A stretch of 62,983 bases of DNA from Salinispora mooreana (GTDB taxonomy: Bacteria; Actinomycetota; Actinomycetes; Mycobacteriales; Micromonosporaceae). Location of the stretch: NCBI RefSeq assembly GCF_000379065.1, contig NZ_KB900614.1:2761030-2824012 (forward strand). Direction: 5' to 3'. The notes beneath the pieces were generated by a model, which had not been told where the DNA came from, made no database searches, and worked only from the letters and a program-made list of their open reading frames with translations. A program made the position numbers and the translations under genes. This document shows, piece by piece, positions 7,058-15,872 of the stretch; within the stretch, counting starts at the first letter, position 1, and each line of letters opens with the position of its first letter.

Positions 7058-8760
7058 ACGCGAACGTGATCCTCGGCCTGTGCGCCTACACCCACGACTC
7101 CGCCGCAGCGCTGCTGGTAAACGGCCATCTCGTCGGGTTCGTCGAGGAAGAGCGGCTCGACGGGGTCAAACACAGCAACGCCTACCCCGCCAAGGGTGTC
7201 GACTGGCTGCTTGACCAGGCGCGGCTCTCGCCGAGTGACGTTGACGTGGTGGCCTACAACTTCGACGGCCGACGTTACAGCGAGGCGTTGCGGCAGCTAC
7301 CCGGTCACCTCGCCAGCTTCAAGACGGCCGGACGCGCGCTGCCGCGTGCGCACAGCTTCGTCAAGGTGAATCGCCGCTACCTGGCGCGTATGCACGACCT
7401 TGCCGCCCGCTTTCCGCGCGCGGCGATCAAGCCCGTGCTACACCACCGTGCACATGCCTGGGCTGCTCTGCTGTCCTCTGGCTACGACGACGCCGCAGTG
7501 TTGATCGTGGACAGCCTCGGCGAGTTGCAGACCACGACCATCTGGCACGGGCGCCTCAACGAGCCCGAACCGCTGGCCATGCACTTCGAGTTGCGCGACC
7601 CAGCCTCGCTGGGCTACGCCTACGGCGCAGTCACCGAGCACCTCGGCTGGCGCCGGGGCGACGAGGAGGGCACCGTGATGGCGCTGGCCGCGCTCGGCGA
7701 TCCCAACCGGTTCCGCAACCTCATGCACCGCGCCATCCGGCTCACACGGGACGGCTTCGGTCTCGATCCCAAGCTGTTCAGCCTCCGAGTTCTCTCCAGC
7801 CGCTACCCACGGGTCAGCCCGGCCTTCGCCCGCGCGACCTGCCGACCGAGGCGTGCCGACGAGCCGGTCGAGCAGGTTCACGCCGACCTGGCTGCGGCGC
7901 TCCAGGAGCGCGCCGAGGAGGCGATGACGCTGCTCGCTGCCTCCGCTCGAAGGCTGACCGGTTCTCGGCTGCTCTGCGTGGGTGGCGGCGTCGCGATGAA
8001 CTGCGTGTCGATCGGCAAGATCGTGAAGTCCGGGCTGTTCGACGAGGTGCACGTGCCGGCCGCCCCGGGCGACTCCGGCACGGCCATCGGCGCGGCAGCC
8101 GAGGCTTGGCACACCGCGACGCGGAAGGCCGCTACCGGCGCCGAGCAGCGCTACTATCTCGGACCGTCGTTCGGCGAGTTCGTCCTGCCGACGGTGCCGC
8201 GCCCAGGTCTGCGGGCAGAACGAGTGGACGATCCTGCACAACACCTCGCGCGGCAGTTGGCCGAGGGTGCGATCGTCGGCCTGTTCATGGGCGAGCTGGA
8301 GGCTGGGCCACGCGCACTGGGGCATAGGTCGATCCTCGCTTCGCCGCTCGCCGATCAGGTCGTCGAACGGCTCAATGCCACAGTGAAGTTTCGGGAGCCG
8401 TTCCGGCCGTTCGCGCCGGTGATCCTCGCCGAACGAGCACCGGAGTACGTGCGGCTAGCGCAGCCGTCCCCGTTCATGTCCATCGCCGCGCCCGTGACCA
8501 GCCTGACTCGGAAGCATCTTCCGGCGATCGTGCACGCCAACGGGACCGCGCGGGTGCAGACGGTCCGCCGCGCGCAGAACCCTTTTCTGGCCGAGGTGCT
8601 GGAGTCGTTCGGGCGGCTCACCGGCCATCCGGTGTTGATCAACACATCGCTCAATGTGAAGGGCAACCCGATCTGCGGCACGCCGGAGATGGCGCTGGAC
8701 TGCCTCGCCGAATCAGGCCTGGACGCGCTGCTCCTCGAGGGGTGGTGGGTGACGAAATGA
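7054..8760 (+). CDS. NodU/TobZ-family O-carbamoyltransferase
   Basis: This 568-residue enzyme starts at GTG 7054, overlapping the previous stop as GTGA. The N-terminal Kae1-like domain shows GLCAYTHDSAAALLVNGHL (8-26), HHRAHA (130-135, metal-binding histidines) and VDSLGE (152-157). CVGGGVAMNC and FMGELEAGPRALGHRSILA follow. The C-terminal YrdC-like half has FREPFRPFAPVI and NTSLNVKGNPI. The family makes carbamoyl-adenylate from carbamoyl phosphate and ATP, then carbamoylates a hydroxyl, as in nodulation factors, tobramycin and novobiocin. Directly after a predicted hydroxymethylase, the natural acceptor would be the new 5-hydroxymethyl group. A sugar hydroxyl is the main alternative. Confidence 0.9.
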   Translation: MNANVILGLCAYTHDSAAALLVNGHLVGFVEEERLDGVKHSNAYPAKGVDWLLDQARLSPSDVDVVAYNFDGRRYSEALRQLPGHLASFKTAGRALPRAHSFVKVNRRYLARMHDLAARFPRAAIKPVLHHRAHAWAALLSSGYDDAAVLIVDSLGELQTTTIWHGRLNEPEPLAMHFELRDPASLGYAYGAVTEHLGWRRGDEEGTVMALAALGDPNRFRNLMHRAIRLTRDGFGLDPKLFSLRVLSSRYPRVSPAFARATCRPRRADEPVEQVHADLAAALQERAEEAMTLLAASARRLTGSRLLCVGGGVAMNCVSIGKIVKSGLFDEVHVPAAPGDSGTAIGAAAEAWHTATRKAATGAEQRYYLGPSFGEFVLPTVPRPGLRAERVDDPAQHLARQLAEGAIVGLFMGELEAGPRALGHRSILASPLADQVVERLNATVKFREPFRPFAPVILAERAPEYVRLAQPSPFMSIAAPVTSLTRKHLPAIVHANGTARVQTVRRAQNPFLAEVLESFGRLTGHPVLINTSLNVKGNPICGTPEMALDCLAESGLDALLLEGWWVTK

Positions 8761-9791
8761 AGATCGGCTACAGCTTCTGGGGCTTCCTGGGCGACGGCAT
8801 CACCGACACGCCGGACGGCGGGCGTAGCCACCGAAGGACTCTGGTCAACGGGCTCGCCTCTCGCGGACATGATCTGGTATTCCTTCAGCCCGACCGGGAC
8901 CTTATCGAGGCCGGCGTTGACTTGTCCGCCTACTACAGATGGGATGCCGGCCTTCCGGACCTGGATGTCCTCTTCCTCGAGTGGCGGTGGCCGATCCCTG
9001 GCCGCAACACCACCTGGTGCGGAGCCGCCGGGCACACCTGCGATTTGCACCGACAGGCCGAGCTGCTCTCGCACTACACGGAGCAGCTCGGCGTACCTAC
9101 GATCCTGTGGGACAAGGACCGTCAGCTACCGCACGACGATCCGCTGAGCAACCACCCAGCCGTCACGCTCTGCGAGGCAGCCCTGCATCCGAGCCCCGGA
9201 GCAGTATCACTGTTCTTCCCTGTCGACGACCAAGTGCTCGACACGGCGGATCCGAGCGCGCTCAGCCAGCTTGACCGGCCGACGACCCTCGCGTACGTCG
9301 GCAACCAGTACGACCGCGACGACGCTTTCAACGAGTACTTCGCTCCCGCCGCTGCCGAGGTGCCGCACGTGGTCGCCGGGAAGTGGCCCGACACCCGCGC
9401 CTGGCCACAGCTCAACTTCGTCGGCCGAGTTCCTTTCCGGCGGGTGGGGGCAATCCACCGCAGCTCGGTGGCGACCGTCCTGCTCCTGCCGGAGCGCTAC
9501 GCCCGAGTTGGGCAGGTCACACAGCGGATCTTCGAGGCGGTGCTCGCCGGCTGCCTACCCATCATGCCCGCCGATGTGCGCTCGGCCGACCAGTTCGTGC
9601 CCAGCGAGCTGATCACTGCGGATGGCCACGAGGTCGCACGGCTCGCCCAGCATTTACGAGGCGTCACCGGAACCGCCGAACACGCCGAGCTGATCGATGC
9701 CTGCCTTAAGAAGCTGGCCCCCTTCCGTCTCTCTCGGCAGCTCGAAGTGATCGCCAATGCACTACTCAGACGGGTGGTGAGCGCAACATGA
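8757..9791 (+). CDS. Glycosyltransferase, CgeB-like (Glyco_trans_1_2 type)
   Basis: ATG 8757 overlaps the previous stop (ATGA). The 344-residue protein begins MKIGYSFWGFLGDGITDTPD, like the N-terminal Rossmann half of a GT-B enzyme. Its C-terminal half has the donor-binding signature region QRIFEAVLAGCLPIMP plus a preceding LLLPERYARVG, as in CgeB/DUF3880-type glycosyltransferases. The middle has several Cys/His (WCGAAGHTCDLH). It probably attaches a sugar made with the epimerase at 5171, or alternatively forms the N-glycosidic or O-glycosidic bond of the pathway product. Family assignment rests on the C-terminal motif; donor and acceptor are unknown. Confidence 0.7.
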   Translation: MKIGYSFWGFLGDGITDTPDGGRSHRRTLVNGLASRGHDLVFLQPDRDLIEAGVDLSAYYRWDAGLPDLDVLFLEWRWPIPGRNTTWCGAAGHTCDLHRQAELLSHYTEQLGVPTILWDKDRQLPHDDPLSNHPAVTLCEAALHPSPGAVSLFFPVDDQVLDTADPSALSQLDRPTTLAYVGNQYDRDDAFNEYFAPAAAEVPHVVAGKWPDTRAWPQLNFVGRVPFRRVGAIHRSSVATVLLLPERYARVGQVTQRIFEAVLAGCLPIMPADVRSADQFVPSELITADGHEVARLAQHLRGVTGTAEHAELIDACLKKLAPFRLSRQLEVIANALLRRVVSAT

Positions 9792-9842
9792 CCCGTCGTG
9801 GCGCCCTGATACCAGACCGCGAGATGACTAGCGTGGAGACCC

Positions 9843-10349
9843 ATGGAGCGGATTGCCATCATCGGCTGCGGCGGCAGCGGCAAGTCGACCGTCGCCCGAC
9901 AGCTGGGACAGGCACTCGGCCTGCCCGTCACGCACCTGGACGCCGTCTACTACGACGAGACCTGGAAGCCGCTGCCACAAGACGAGTTCGCGGCTCGACA
10001 GGAAAAGCTCGTCGCGGGCGAACGATGGCTGATCGAGGGAAACTACGCCTCGACCCTGCCGATCCGGCTCGCCGCCGCCGACACCGTGATCTTCCTGGAC
10101 CTGCCCGCCCGGACGTGCCTGTGGGGTATCGCCCAACGTCGTTGGCGCTATCGCGGCGGCCAGCACCTCAAGGACGGTGTATTCGATCGCATCACCTGGA
10201 GCTTCGTCCGATACATCATCGGCTACCGACGCATGATGCGACCCAAGGTCCGCACCCTGATCGCCGAGCACGGCCCGCACGTCAAGCTGATCACTCTCAC
10301 CAGCCGGCGGCAGGCAAACCGGCTTCTCGCCGAGGTCGCAGCTATCTGA
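9843..10349 (+). CDS. P-loop kinase, adenylate-kinase/topology-modulation-like
   Basis: This 168-residue NTPase has a Walker A motif GCGGSGKST at residues 8-16, then HLDAVYYDETWKP and RWLIEGNYAS. That order is characteristic of the small kinases annotated as topology modulation protein (FlaR-like) and of nucleotide kinases. YRRMMRPKVRTLI is a basic C-terminal element. GTGGAG precedes ATG 9843. The 51-base gap from the glycosyltransferase is the largest in the operon. A role phosphorylating a nucleoside or nucleotide intermediate would suit the pathway, but no family member near it gives a substrate. Confidence 0.75.
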   Translation: MERIAIIGCGGSGKSTVARQLGQALGLPVTHLDAVYYDETWKPLPQDEFAARQEKLVAGERWLIEGNYASTLPIRLAAADTVIFLDLPARTCLWGIAQRRWRYRGGQHLKDGVFDRITWSFVRYIIGYRRMMRPKVRTLIAEHGPHVKLITLTSRRQANRLLAEVAAI

Positions 10350-10373
10350 TCATCGAGGGACGGGAGCCGGCAC

Positions 10374-11177
10374 ATGTCGACCCCGTTCCTTGACCAGGAC
10401 CTCGTCCGTGAGTCCCTGTACTCGGATGCCACCCGGCTGAGCCGCCGCACCCAGGCGCTGCGAGCAGCCAAGGTCGCAGGATCTGACGTCGCCACAATCA
10501 TCACGCGGCTGCTCAAGCTGCATCTCCCCGACGGCGGCACCGTGCTCGATGTCGGCTGCGGCCGAGGTACCACTACCGCGCGGATCGCTGTCGACCTGCG
10601 GCCCCGACGCCTGATCGCGCTCGATGCCTCAGCAGCTCTCCTCGCTGTCACCGCCAGCCGCGTGCCGCAGGCGGAAACCGTCGTCGCCGACTTCCATCAC
10701 CTGCCGTTTTACACAGGCCAGCTCGATGCGGCCGTCGCTGCCTTTTGCCTCTACCACTCGCCGCACCCTGACGACGTCATCGCAGAGGTCGCCCGCTGCC
10801 TTCGCCCGTGCGGCCCCGCCGTCCTGGTCACCAAGTCCCTCGACAGCTATACAGAGCTCGACGAGATCGTCGCGGGCTCCGGCCTCGACTGGCAGACGAG
10901 CGCCCGGCCCAGCCTCTACACCAGCTTCAACAGCGACAACATCGAAGAACTGGTAGCGCAACGCTTCGGTGCCGTAACCATGCACCATGAGCAGCACATC
11001 TTCCGGTTTGCCGACTTCGAGCACCTTGGCGCGTACCTGGCCACGACTCCGAAGTACGAACTCGGCGAGATCGCTGGGGACGCCGCAGCGATCACGCAAG
11101 CGCTCCGGCAATGGCGGCCGGACCGACCTACGATCATGCGATCTACGGTCAGCTACGCCGTGGCGGTGAAGCAATGA
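10374..11177 (+). CDS. Class I SAM-dependent methyltransferase
   Basis: This 267-residue protein has the Rossmann-type SAM-binding motif VLDVGCGRGTTTA (57-69), then the acidic strand-2 end (LIALDAS) and VVADFHHLPF. LDAAVAAFCLYHSPHPDDVI and EVARCLRPCG are the usual motifs of UbiE/Methyltransf_11-type enzymes. GGGAG precedes ATG 10374. Such enzymes methylate O, N or C atoms of small molecules. In bacimethrin biosynthesis a methyltransferase follows a CMP hydroxymethylase, so methylation of the pyrimidine or sugar is a reasonable guess. It overlaps the next gene by four bases. Confidence 0.85.
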   Translation: MSTPFLDQDLVRESLYSDATRLSRRTQALRAAKVAGSDVATIITRLLKLHLPDGGTVLDVGCGRGTTTARIAVDLRPRRLIALDASAALLAVTASRVPQAETVVADFHHLPFYTGQLDAAVAAFCLYHSPHPDDVIAEVARCLRPCGPAVLVTKSLDSYTELDEIVAGSGLDWQTSARPSLYTSFNSDNIEELVAQRFGAVTMHHEQHIFRFADFEHLGAYLATTPKYELGEIAGDAAAITQALRQWRPDRPTIMRSTVSYAVAVKQ

Positions 11178-11881
11178 CCGTCTTCGTCAAGCGTTACCCC
11201 GACGAGTCGAACTGCGCAGCAGCACGGGCCAACCACACCTGGCTCGAATCGCTCAACTCAGGCGTCCGGATTCCCCGCCTGCTCGCCGCTCACTCACGCC
11301 ATCTGGTCTTCGAGCACATCGACGGCACACCGCCGGCCGTCGTCGACCTGTCAAGCATCGCCGCCGTACTCGGCAAACTCCACTCGGCCGCCACCCCGGC
11401 ACTCGCCGAAGCGCGGCTCGACCAGGAGTTCAACACCGCAGGCGGTTACGTCATCGCGGACTTCGTGTCGGTACGCCCGACGATCGCCGCCATACCCGAA
11501 GCGGCAACAGCCGCAGCGACGGCGGGCGTGTCGATCTACAAGGACGCCAACCTGCGCAACTTCGTCATCGCCGACGTCGAGGTGGCGATCGTCGACTTCG
11601 ATGACCTCACCCTCGCGCCCTACGGCTACGACCTGGCCAAACTGCTCACCTCGATGGCGATGACGTTCGGACAGCTTGACCGGAGCGTCGCCACCGACGC
11701 GCTGGATCACTACAACGGCGCGCTCGACGGCACCAAGTGCGCCCTCGATGACCTTGCTGTGTGGGCGGAGGTCAACTGGATGTTGACCGCTGGCTACCTC
11801 GGCCGCAACGGCTACCGCCACCCCTGGCCGACCGTACGGCCCTGGCCCGCGCCCTTCGCCTCCGATCGGAGCCAACCATGA
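11174..11881 (+). CDS. Aminoglycoside-phosphotransferase-fold kinase (atypical)
   Basis: The start at ATG 11174 overlaps the methyltransferase stop (ATGA). The 235-residue protein has the APH/choline-kinase fold pattern: LVFEHIDGTPPAVV (hinge region), GKLHSA, a catalytic loop SIYKDANLRNFVI and IVDFDDLTLAPYGYDLAK (DFD metal-binding motif). The usual His before the catalytic Asp is replaced (YKD instead of HxD), but Asp and Asn are kept. Such kinases phosphorylate sugars, choline or aminoglycosides. The operon carries a second APH-fold kinase at 12516 with a phosphatase between them, suggesting phosphate is added and removed along the pathway. Confidence 0.7.
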   Translation: MTVFVKRYPDESNCAAARANHTWLESLNSGVRIPRLLAAHSRHLVFEHIDGTPPAVVDLSSIAAVLGKLHSAATPALAEARLDQEFNTAGGYVIADFVSVRPTIAAIPEAATAAATAGVSIYKDANLRNFVIADVEVAIVDFDDLTLAPYGYDLAKLLTSMAMTFGQLDRSVATDALDHYNGALDGTKCALDDLAVWAEVNWMLTAGYLGRNGYRHPWPTVRPWPAPFASDRSQP

Positions 11882-12519
11882 CCATCACCACGGAACTCGT
11901 CATCGCCAGGCACGGCGAAGCCGTCTGCAACACGCTCGGCATTGTGGGTGGCGAACGAGGCTGCACCGGCCTCACCGGGACTGGCCGCCACCAGGTCCAG
12001 CGACTGGCCGAACGGCTCGCCCAGGAGCACGCCGACCGCCCGTTCGACGTCCTCTACGCCACGCCGAGGCTGCGTGTTCGTGAAAGCGCCGAGATCATCT
12101 CGGCCGCGCTCGACCTGCCCTACCAGACCGAGAACGACCTACGAGGCCCCGACCACGGCGACGCCGATGGACGGCCATGGTCCGAGGTCAAGGCGGCGTT
12201 CGGCGGTCCTGCACAACACGCCCCTCACCGCCCCTACGCGGCCGGCTCGGAGTGTTGGAATCAGTACCTTGCCCGCGCCACCCGAACCCTCGCCAAGGTC
12301 ATCAGCCTCCACGACAGCAAGCGCATCCTGGTCATCGCTCACGGGGAGACCATCGATGCCGCCCACAACCTCCTGCTCAACCTGCCGCCCGGCACATGCA
12401 CGAGCGTCGGCTTCTGGACCGACCACACCGGCGTCAGCCGCTGGCAGAGGCAGGTCAACCGATTCGGTCGCAAGGTGTGGGTCCTGGTTTCTCACAACGG
12501 CACCCGGCACCTCCCATGA
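11878..12519 (+). CDS. Histidine phosphatase superfamily (phosphoglycerate-mutase-like)
   Basis: The start at ATG 11878 overlaps the upstream stop. The 213-residue protein has the RHGEA motif with the phospho-acceptor His12 (VIARHGEAVCN), Arg in TPRLRVRESAE, an acidic loop EVKAAFGG, and the second catalytic His in VIAHGETIDAA. This is the full set for branch-1 histidine phosphatases, which remove phosphate from sugars or nucleotides. In this operon it could release the final nucleoside from its 5'-phosphate. It overlaps the next gene by four bases, so production of the two is coupled. Confidence 0.85.
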   Translation: MTITTELVIARHGEAVCNTLGIVGGERGCTGLTGTGRHQVQRLAERLAQEHADRPFDVLYATPRLRVRESAEIISAALDLPYQTENDLRGPDHGDADGRPWSEVKAAFGGPAQHAPHRPYAAGSECWNQYLARATRTLAKVISLHDSKRILVIAHGETIDAAHNLLLNLPPGTCTSVGFWTDHTGVSRWQRQVNRFGRKVWVLVSHNGTRHLP

Positions 12520-13292
12520 ACCCAGGCATCGTCGCGCGCCAACTGCTCGGCGAAAAGATCATCGAGGTCGCCTGCCACAGCGGCCACGCCGACACCCAGC
12601 TTCTCCGCGTCCAAAGCGCCTCCCACGGCGAGGTGATCATCAAGCTTCACCGAGATCGACAGCGCCATGAGCAGGAGGTCAGGGCCTACCGGGAATGGGT
12701 GCCGAGCCTCGGAGACCGAGCCCCACGTCTCGTCGCGGTATCGGATAACCCGCCCGGAATCGTCATCACAGCCGTGCCCGGAGGCCGACTCTCCGACTGG
12801 CGCCTGACGCCGGAGCAGGAGCGCGATGCTTACCGACAAGCCGGACAACTATTGACACAGCTGCACAACGTCGCCGCCCTCAGAGAGGACCCAACATGGG
12901 TCGGTTGGCTCGCAGACCGCGGGCGCTATTGGCTCGACCGAGCAGAGCACCTACTCAGCGCCGGCGAGCGAGCCGCTGCGGAGAAGCAGCTCGCCGCGCT
13001 AGAGCGGCTCCCTGCAACCACGCTCGTGCCGTGCCACCTGGACTTCATGCCGTACAACCTCGTCCGAGGCGACGACGGGATCGTTCGCGCGATCGACTTC
13101 GAGCATGCCCGATACGATCTCGCCACTCGCGATCTCGTACGCCTCGCGACACGAATCTGGCCCGGGCGGCCGGACCTCGCCGAGGCCTTCCTCTCGGAGC
13201 ACGGCTCGCTAACCCTGCTCGACCTTGCCGTCATTGAGCACTGCACGGTCATTGACAGGCTGAGCGCGCTCGCCAAAGCTGGTGGCCGTTAG
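12516..13292 (+). CDS. Aminoglycoside-phosphotransferase-fold kinase
   Basis: ATG 12516 overlaps the previous stop (ATGA). The 258-residue protein shows the APH signature intact: VIIKLHRDRQRHEQEVRAY (ATP-site Lys and Glu), GIVITAVPGG hinge, catalytic loop LVPCHLDFMPYNLV (HxDxxxxN) and AIDFEHARYDLATRDL (DFE-type metal motif). The substrate could be a sugar or nucleoside intermediate, or the product itself as self-protection. It is the last gene of the operon. Its stop overlaps the end of the convergent gene at 13289 by four bases, so no separate terminator fits between them. Confidence 0.8.
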   Translation: MNPGIVARQLLGEKIIEVACHSGHADTQLLRVQSASHGEVIIKLHRDRQRHEQEVRAYREWVPSLGDRAPRLVAVSDNPPGIVITAVPGGRLSDWRLTPEQERDAYRQAGQLLTQLHNVAALREDPTWVGWLADRGRYWLDRAEHLLSAGERAAAEKQLAALERLPATTLVPCHLDFMPYNLVRGDDGIVRAIDFEHARYDLATRDLVRLATRIWPGRPDLAEAFLSEHGSLTLLDLAVIEHCTVIDRLSALAKAGGR

Positions 13293-14278
13293 AACGACGC
13301 TCGCTTCCATGACCAGGAACGTCGCGCGATCTGGGGCGGCCCAGTCAACGCAGGCTTGATAGCGTGCCACGTCGCGCGCCACTTGTGCGGAGGCGTCGTC
13401 AGCTTCTCGCAGACCTCTCGTGCCAGCTCCTCGGGACCGCGGCCACGCCATGGCGTGTCCACGAAGACCTGGTAGTCACCGTCGATCTGAAGCGCGACGC
13501 GGAACATCTCATGATCGCGATAGTCGTTGGCGACCCACGTGGGCCGAAGGCCGTAGGCGCTCAGCTGATCGCGGTCGACGTCGCGGAGGACAAGTCGCCC
13601 GGCGGTTCGTTCTGGGGTCTCCCACGAATGATCCGCGGCCAGCCGCGTGACTTCGGCGTCGTACTCGACAGCCACGAAGGTGACGCCTCGGCTCATCGGC
13701 ACCTCGAGTAGCCAGTCCCAGTGCACCAGTTCACCGTCGCGGGTGATGTTGACATCTGTGGACCCGCAGCCGTACACGCCACACGTGCAGCGAGCGATAG
13801 GGACTCTGCCGGGCTGTGAGCTGGCGACCAGGCGGTTGGTGGGAACGAGGGCGTCGTACGGATCCATCCCCATCCCGGCCCCGGAAGTGGTGATCTCCAC
13901 GTCGTTGACATAGACCTGTACCTGGAACCCGCCGCCCGCCTCGGCGTCCACCGGCACTACCTCCAGGCGAAGCTTGTCCAGCCCGGGCCGGCGGACCACT
14001 CCTCCGCCAGCCGCCACGGCGAAGCCACGGGGAATGGTGCCTGGGTGCGGTATGTCGAGTTCCTCAAGTGACCGGACTGCCAACTCGTGGAGATCATGCG
14101 ATGAGTCCTTCACCGAGGCTCCGGCAAGTTCACGCAACGACGGCGAGTCCAGCCCGTCAATCAGCGCCTGGCAGGCCGCGTGGATCATGTCGCCGAGACC
14201 GTAGCCGGTATCGACGTTCCATCGAGCAACAGCATCATAGAAGCGTTGCTCAGCGGACCCGCCACTCATCCCACTCAC
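13289..14278 (-). CDS. Hypothetical protein
   Basis: I chose GTG 14278 because GGAGG lies nine bases upstream; ATG 14287 would leave no spacing and ATG 14269 is too far. The 329-residue soluble product has VEITTSGAGMGMDPYDALVP, a Cys group (RCTCGVYGCGS) that could bind zinc, and a C-terminal region ending TPPHKWRATWHAIKPAL. I do not recognise the family. It converges on the cargo operon with overlapping stop codons, so both stay in one unit but are transcribed in opposite directions. Confidence 0.65.
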   Translation of the reverse strand: MSGMSGGSAEQRFYDAVARWNVDTGYGLGDMIHAACQALIDGLDSPSLRELAGASVKDSSHDLHELAVRSLEELDIPHPGTIPRGFAVAAGGGVVRRPGLDKLRLEVVPVDAEAGGGFQVQVYVNDVEITTSGAGMGMDPYDALVPTNRLVASSQPGRVPIARCTCGVYGCGSTDVNITRDGELVHWDWLLEVPMSRGVTFVAVEYDAEVTRLAADHSWETPERTAGRLVLRDVDRDQLSAYGLRPTWVANDYRDHEMFRVALQIDGDYQVFVDTPWRGRGPEELAREVCEKLTTPPHKWRATWHAIKPALTGPPQIARRSWSWKRASF

Positions 14279-14570
14279 GCCGAACATCCTCCATGGCTGC
14301 AGCCCGGACGGCACCAGCATTTCGGGTTGCGGGCCACTGCGGGAACTCGACGGATGCACCGCCTGTCAGCGAGCGTTCGGAAACTGACAAGATCTGACCG
14401 AACCTAACAGCCCAGGTCAAGGCCGTGACGCGGCCTCGGAATTGCATTGACCGGCGTCGGTCACACTCCTACCCTGGATTCCTCGGTCTCGTTCAGGCCG
14501 AGCCGTCCTGACCGCTGGAGTGCGATGTCGGGCCGGTGACCTGACCGCGTCTGCCGCGGTCGGAGGGGAG

Positions 14571-14643
14571 GTCCTCCAACACTCCCGCGCATGTCCGCGG
14601 ATCTGATGGCTCTCGTGTTGACGAGGAAGCCGTGTTGGAGGAC
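14571..14643. repeat. 12-bp inverted repeat in a gene-free stretch
   Basis: GTCCTCCAACAC (14571-14582) and GTGTTGGAGGAC (14632-14643) are exact inverted copies with 49 bases between. They lie in the 660-base stretch 14279-14939, which has no convincing intact gene. The role is unknown: a protein-binding site or the arms of a folded RNA are possible. Confidence 0.5.
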
Positions 14644-14702
14644 TACGACGCCGCCGGAGGCGGCGTTACCTGCACCCGTCTCCAACCTGCTCTCGCTTCC
14701 CT

Positions 14703-14742
14703 GAGCCGTCGCGCCCGTTGGCATCGCGCGACGGCTCTTCTC
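14703..14742 (+). terminator. Strong intrinsic-type hairpin
   Basis: A perfect 12-bp stem (GAGCCGTCGCGC 14703-14714, GCGCGACGGCTC 14726-14737) with an 11-base loop is followed by TTCTCG. It has the form of an actinobacterial terminator and would insulate the replication-relaxation gene at 14940 from upstream transcription. Confidence 0.65.
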
Positions 14743-14762
14743 GTTGGCTTCGGGTCCACGCC

Positions 14763-14985
14763 GGTGTGCTCCTCGGGGTCGACGAGCCCGTCCAGCTTCA
14801 AAGTGACGCCCTCAAGCACTCCGCTGCGCCCTGACAGCCCAGGTCAGCGGCCTGACCGACCGGCTCGACGCGGTGCAGAAGACCCTTCGGGTTCTCCCCT
14901 CCGGGTGCGGGGCACCAACACCTATCGCAGGAGGCGCTTATGCGAACAACGACAGACCTTGTGCTGCGGGTGCAGCACCAGCTCA
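14763..14985 (+). pseudogene. Possible remnant of a small element gene, frameshifted
   Basis: Two short frames join naturally across a shift near 14830. The first gives VLLGVDEPVQLQSDALKHS, the second ALTAQVSGLTDRLDAVQKTL, which resembles the coiled small proteins found before replication-relaxation genes in integrative elements. There is no clear start and the second frame overlaps the next gene. I treat it as decayed, with low certainty. Confidence 0.25.
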
Positions 14986-15824
14986 CCGAGCGGGACTGGC
15001 GTCTGCTCGGCTGGCTCTACGACCACGCCGTGCTGACGAGCTTCCAGATCGCGCACGCCCTGTTCCCGAGCCTGAACTACGCCCAACGCCGCCTCACCCA
15101 GCTCACCGAGCTGGGGCTGCTCGAACGATTCCGACCGTTCCGCCTGGAAGGAGGCAGCCACCCCTACCACTACGCGCTCGCCCACACCGGAGCGCTCATC
15201 GTCGCCGCCACCCGCGGCGACGATCCACCACGCCGGGCGGCAAGCACCACACGGCTGCACCGCATCGCCACCAGCCGCAACCTTGACCACCGGCTCGGCA
15301 TCAACCAGTTCTTCACCGACCTCGCCGCACACGAACGGCTCCACCCCGACGCGCGGCTGCACCACTGGTGGCCCGACACCAGGCTGAGCCGATTTTTCAG
15401 CCCGCCGGGGACTTTGGCGTACGGCATGGTCAACGCCGACGCCCTCGGCGTGTGGTCCGAGCACGGGCAGACCACGGTCTGGTACCTGGAACACGACCAG
15501 GGCACCGAGGCCCTCGGTGTCCTGGCCGAAAAGCTAGCCGGATACGGCAACCTCGTACGGCGTGGCGGACCAGCCTGGCCGGTGCTGTTCTGGCTGCACT
15601 CTGCCACCCGTGAGGCCAACCTCCACCGCCGCCTCGCCCAGACGAAGCTGATCGTCCCGGTAGCGACCGCCGCCCGCGACCGGCTCGACGGCCATAGCCC
15701 CGCCGAGGCGATCTGGCACCTGTACGGCGCGGCGTCTCCCCTGCTGCGCCTGTCAGAACTGCCGATGCCCAGCCCTGTCGACCCAGCCGACTTCGACCAG
15801 GCCAGGTCATGGAGAACGCCGTGA
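14940..15824 (+). CDS. Replication-relaxation family protein (E1)
   Basis: This 294-residue protein starts at ATG 14940 after CAGGAGG. The N-terminal winged-helix part (WRLLGWLYDHAVLTSFQIAH, LFPSLNYAQRRLTQL, about 20-65) and the rest (WYLEHDQGTEALGVLAEKLA, WPVLFWLHS) match the Replic_Relax family. Members are encoded by actinomycete plasmids and integrative elements and are presumed to act in replication start or relaxation at the origin or transfer site. It is close in layout and sequence to the E2 copy at 25542-26429 and the fragment at 28215-28433. It belongs to the right-end module of E1 with the serine recombinase. Confidence 0.8.
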   Translation: MRTTTDLVLRVQHQLTERDWRLLGWLYDHAVLTSFQIAHALFPSLNYAQRRLTQLTELGLLERFRPFRLEGGSHPYHYALAHTGALIVAATRGDDPPRRAASTTRLHRIATSRNLDHRLGINQFFTDLAAHERLHPDARLHHWWPDTRLSRFFSPPGTLAYGMVNADALGVWSEHGQTTVWYLEHDQGTEALGVLAEKLAGYGNLVRRGGPAWPVLFWLHSATREANLHRRLAQTKLIVPVATAARDRLDGHSPAEAIWHLYGAASPLLRLSELPMPSPVDPADFDQARSWRTP

Positions 15825-15872
15825 CCTGCGATGTCAGGTCCGGTCAGATCCGGGCGATGCCGGAACACCTGA

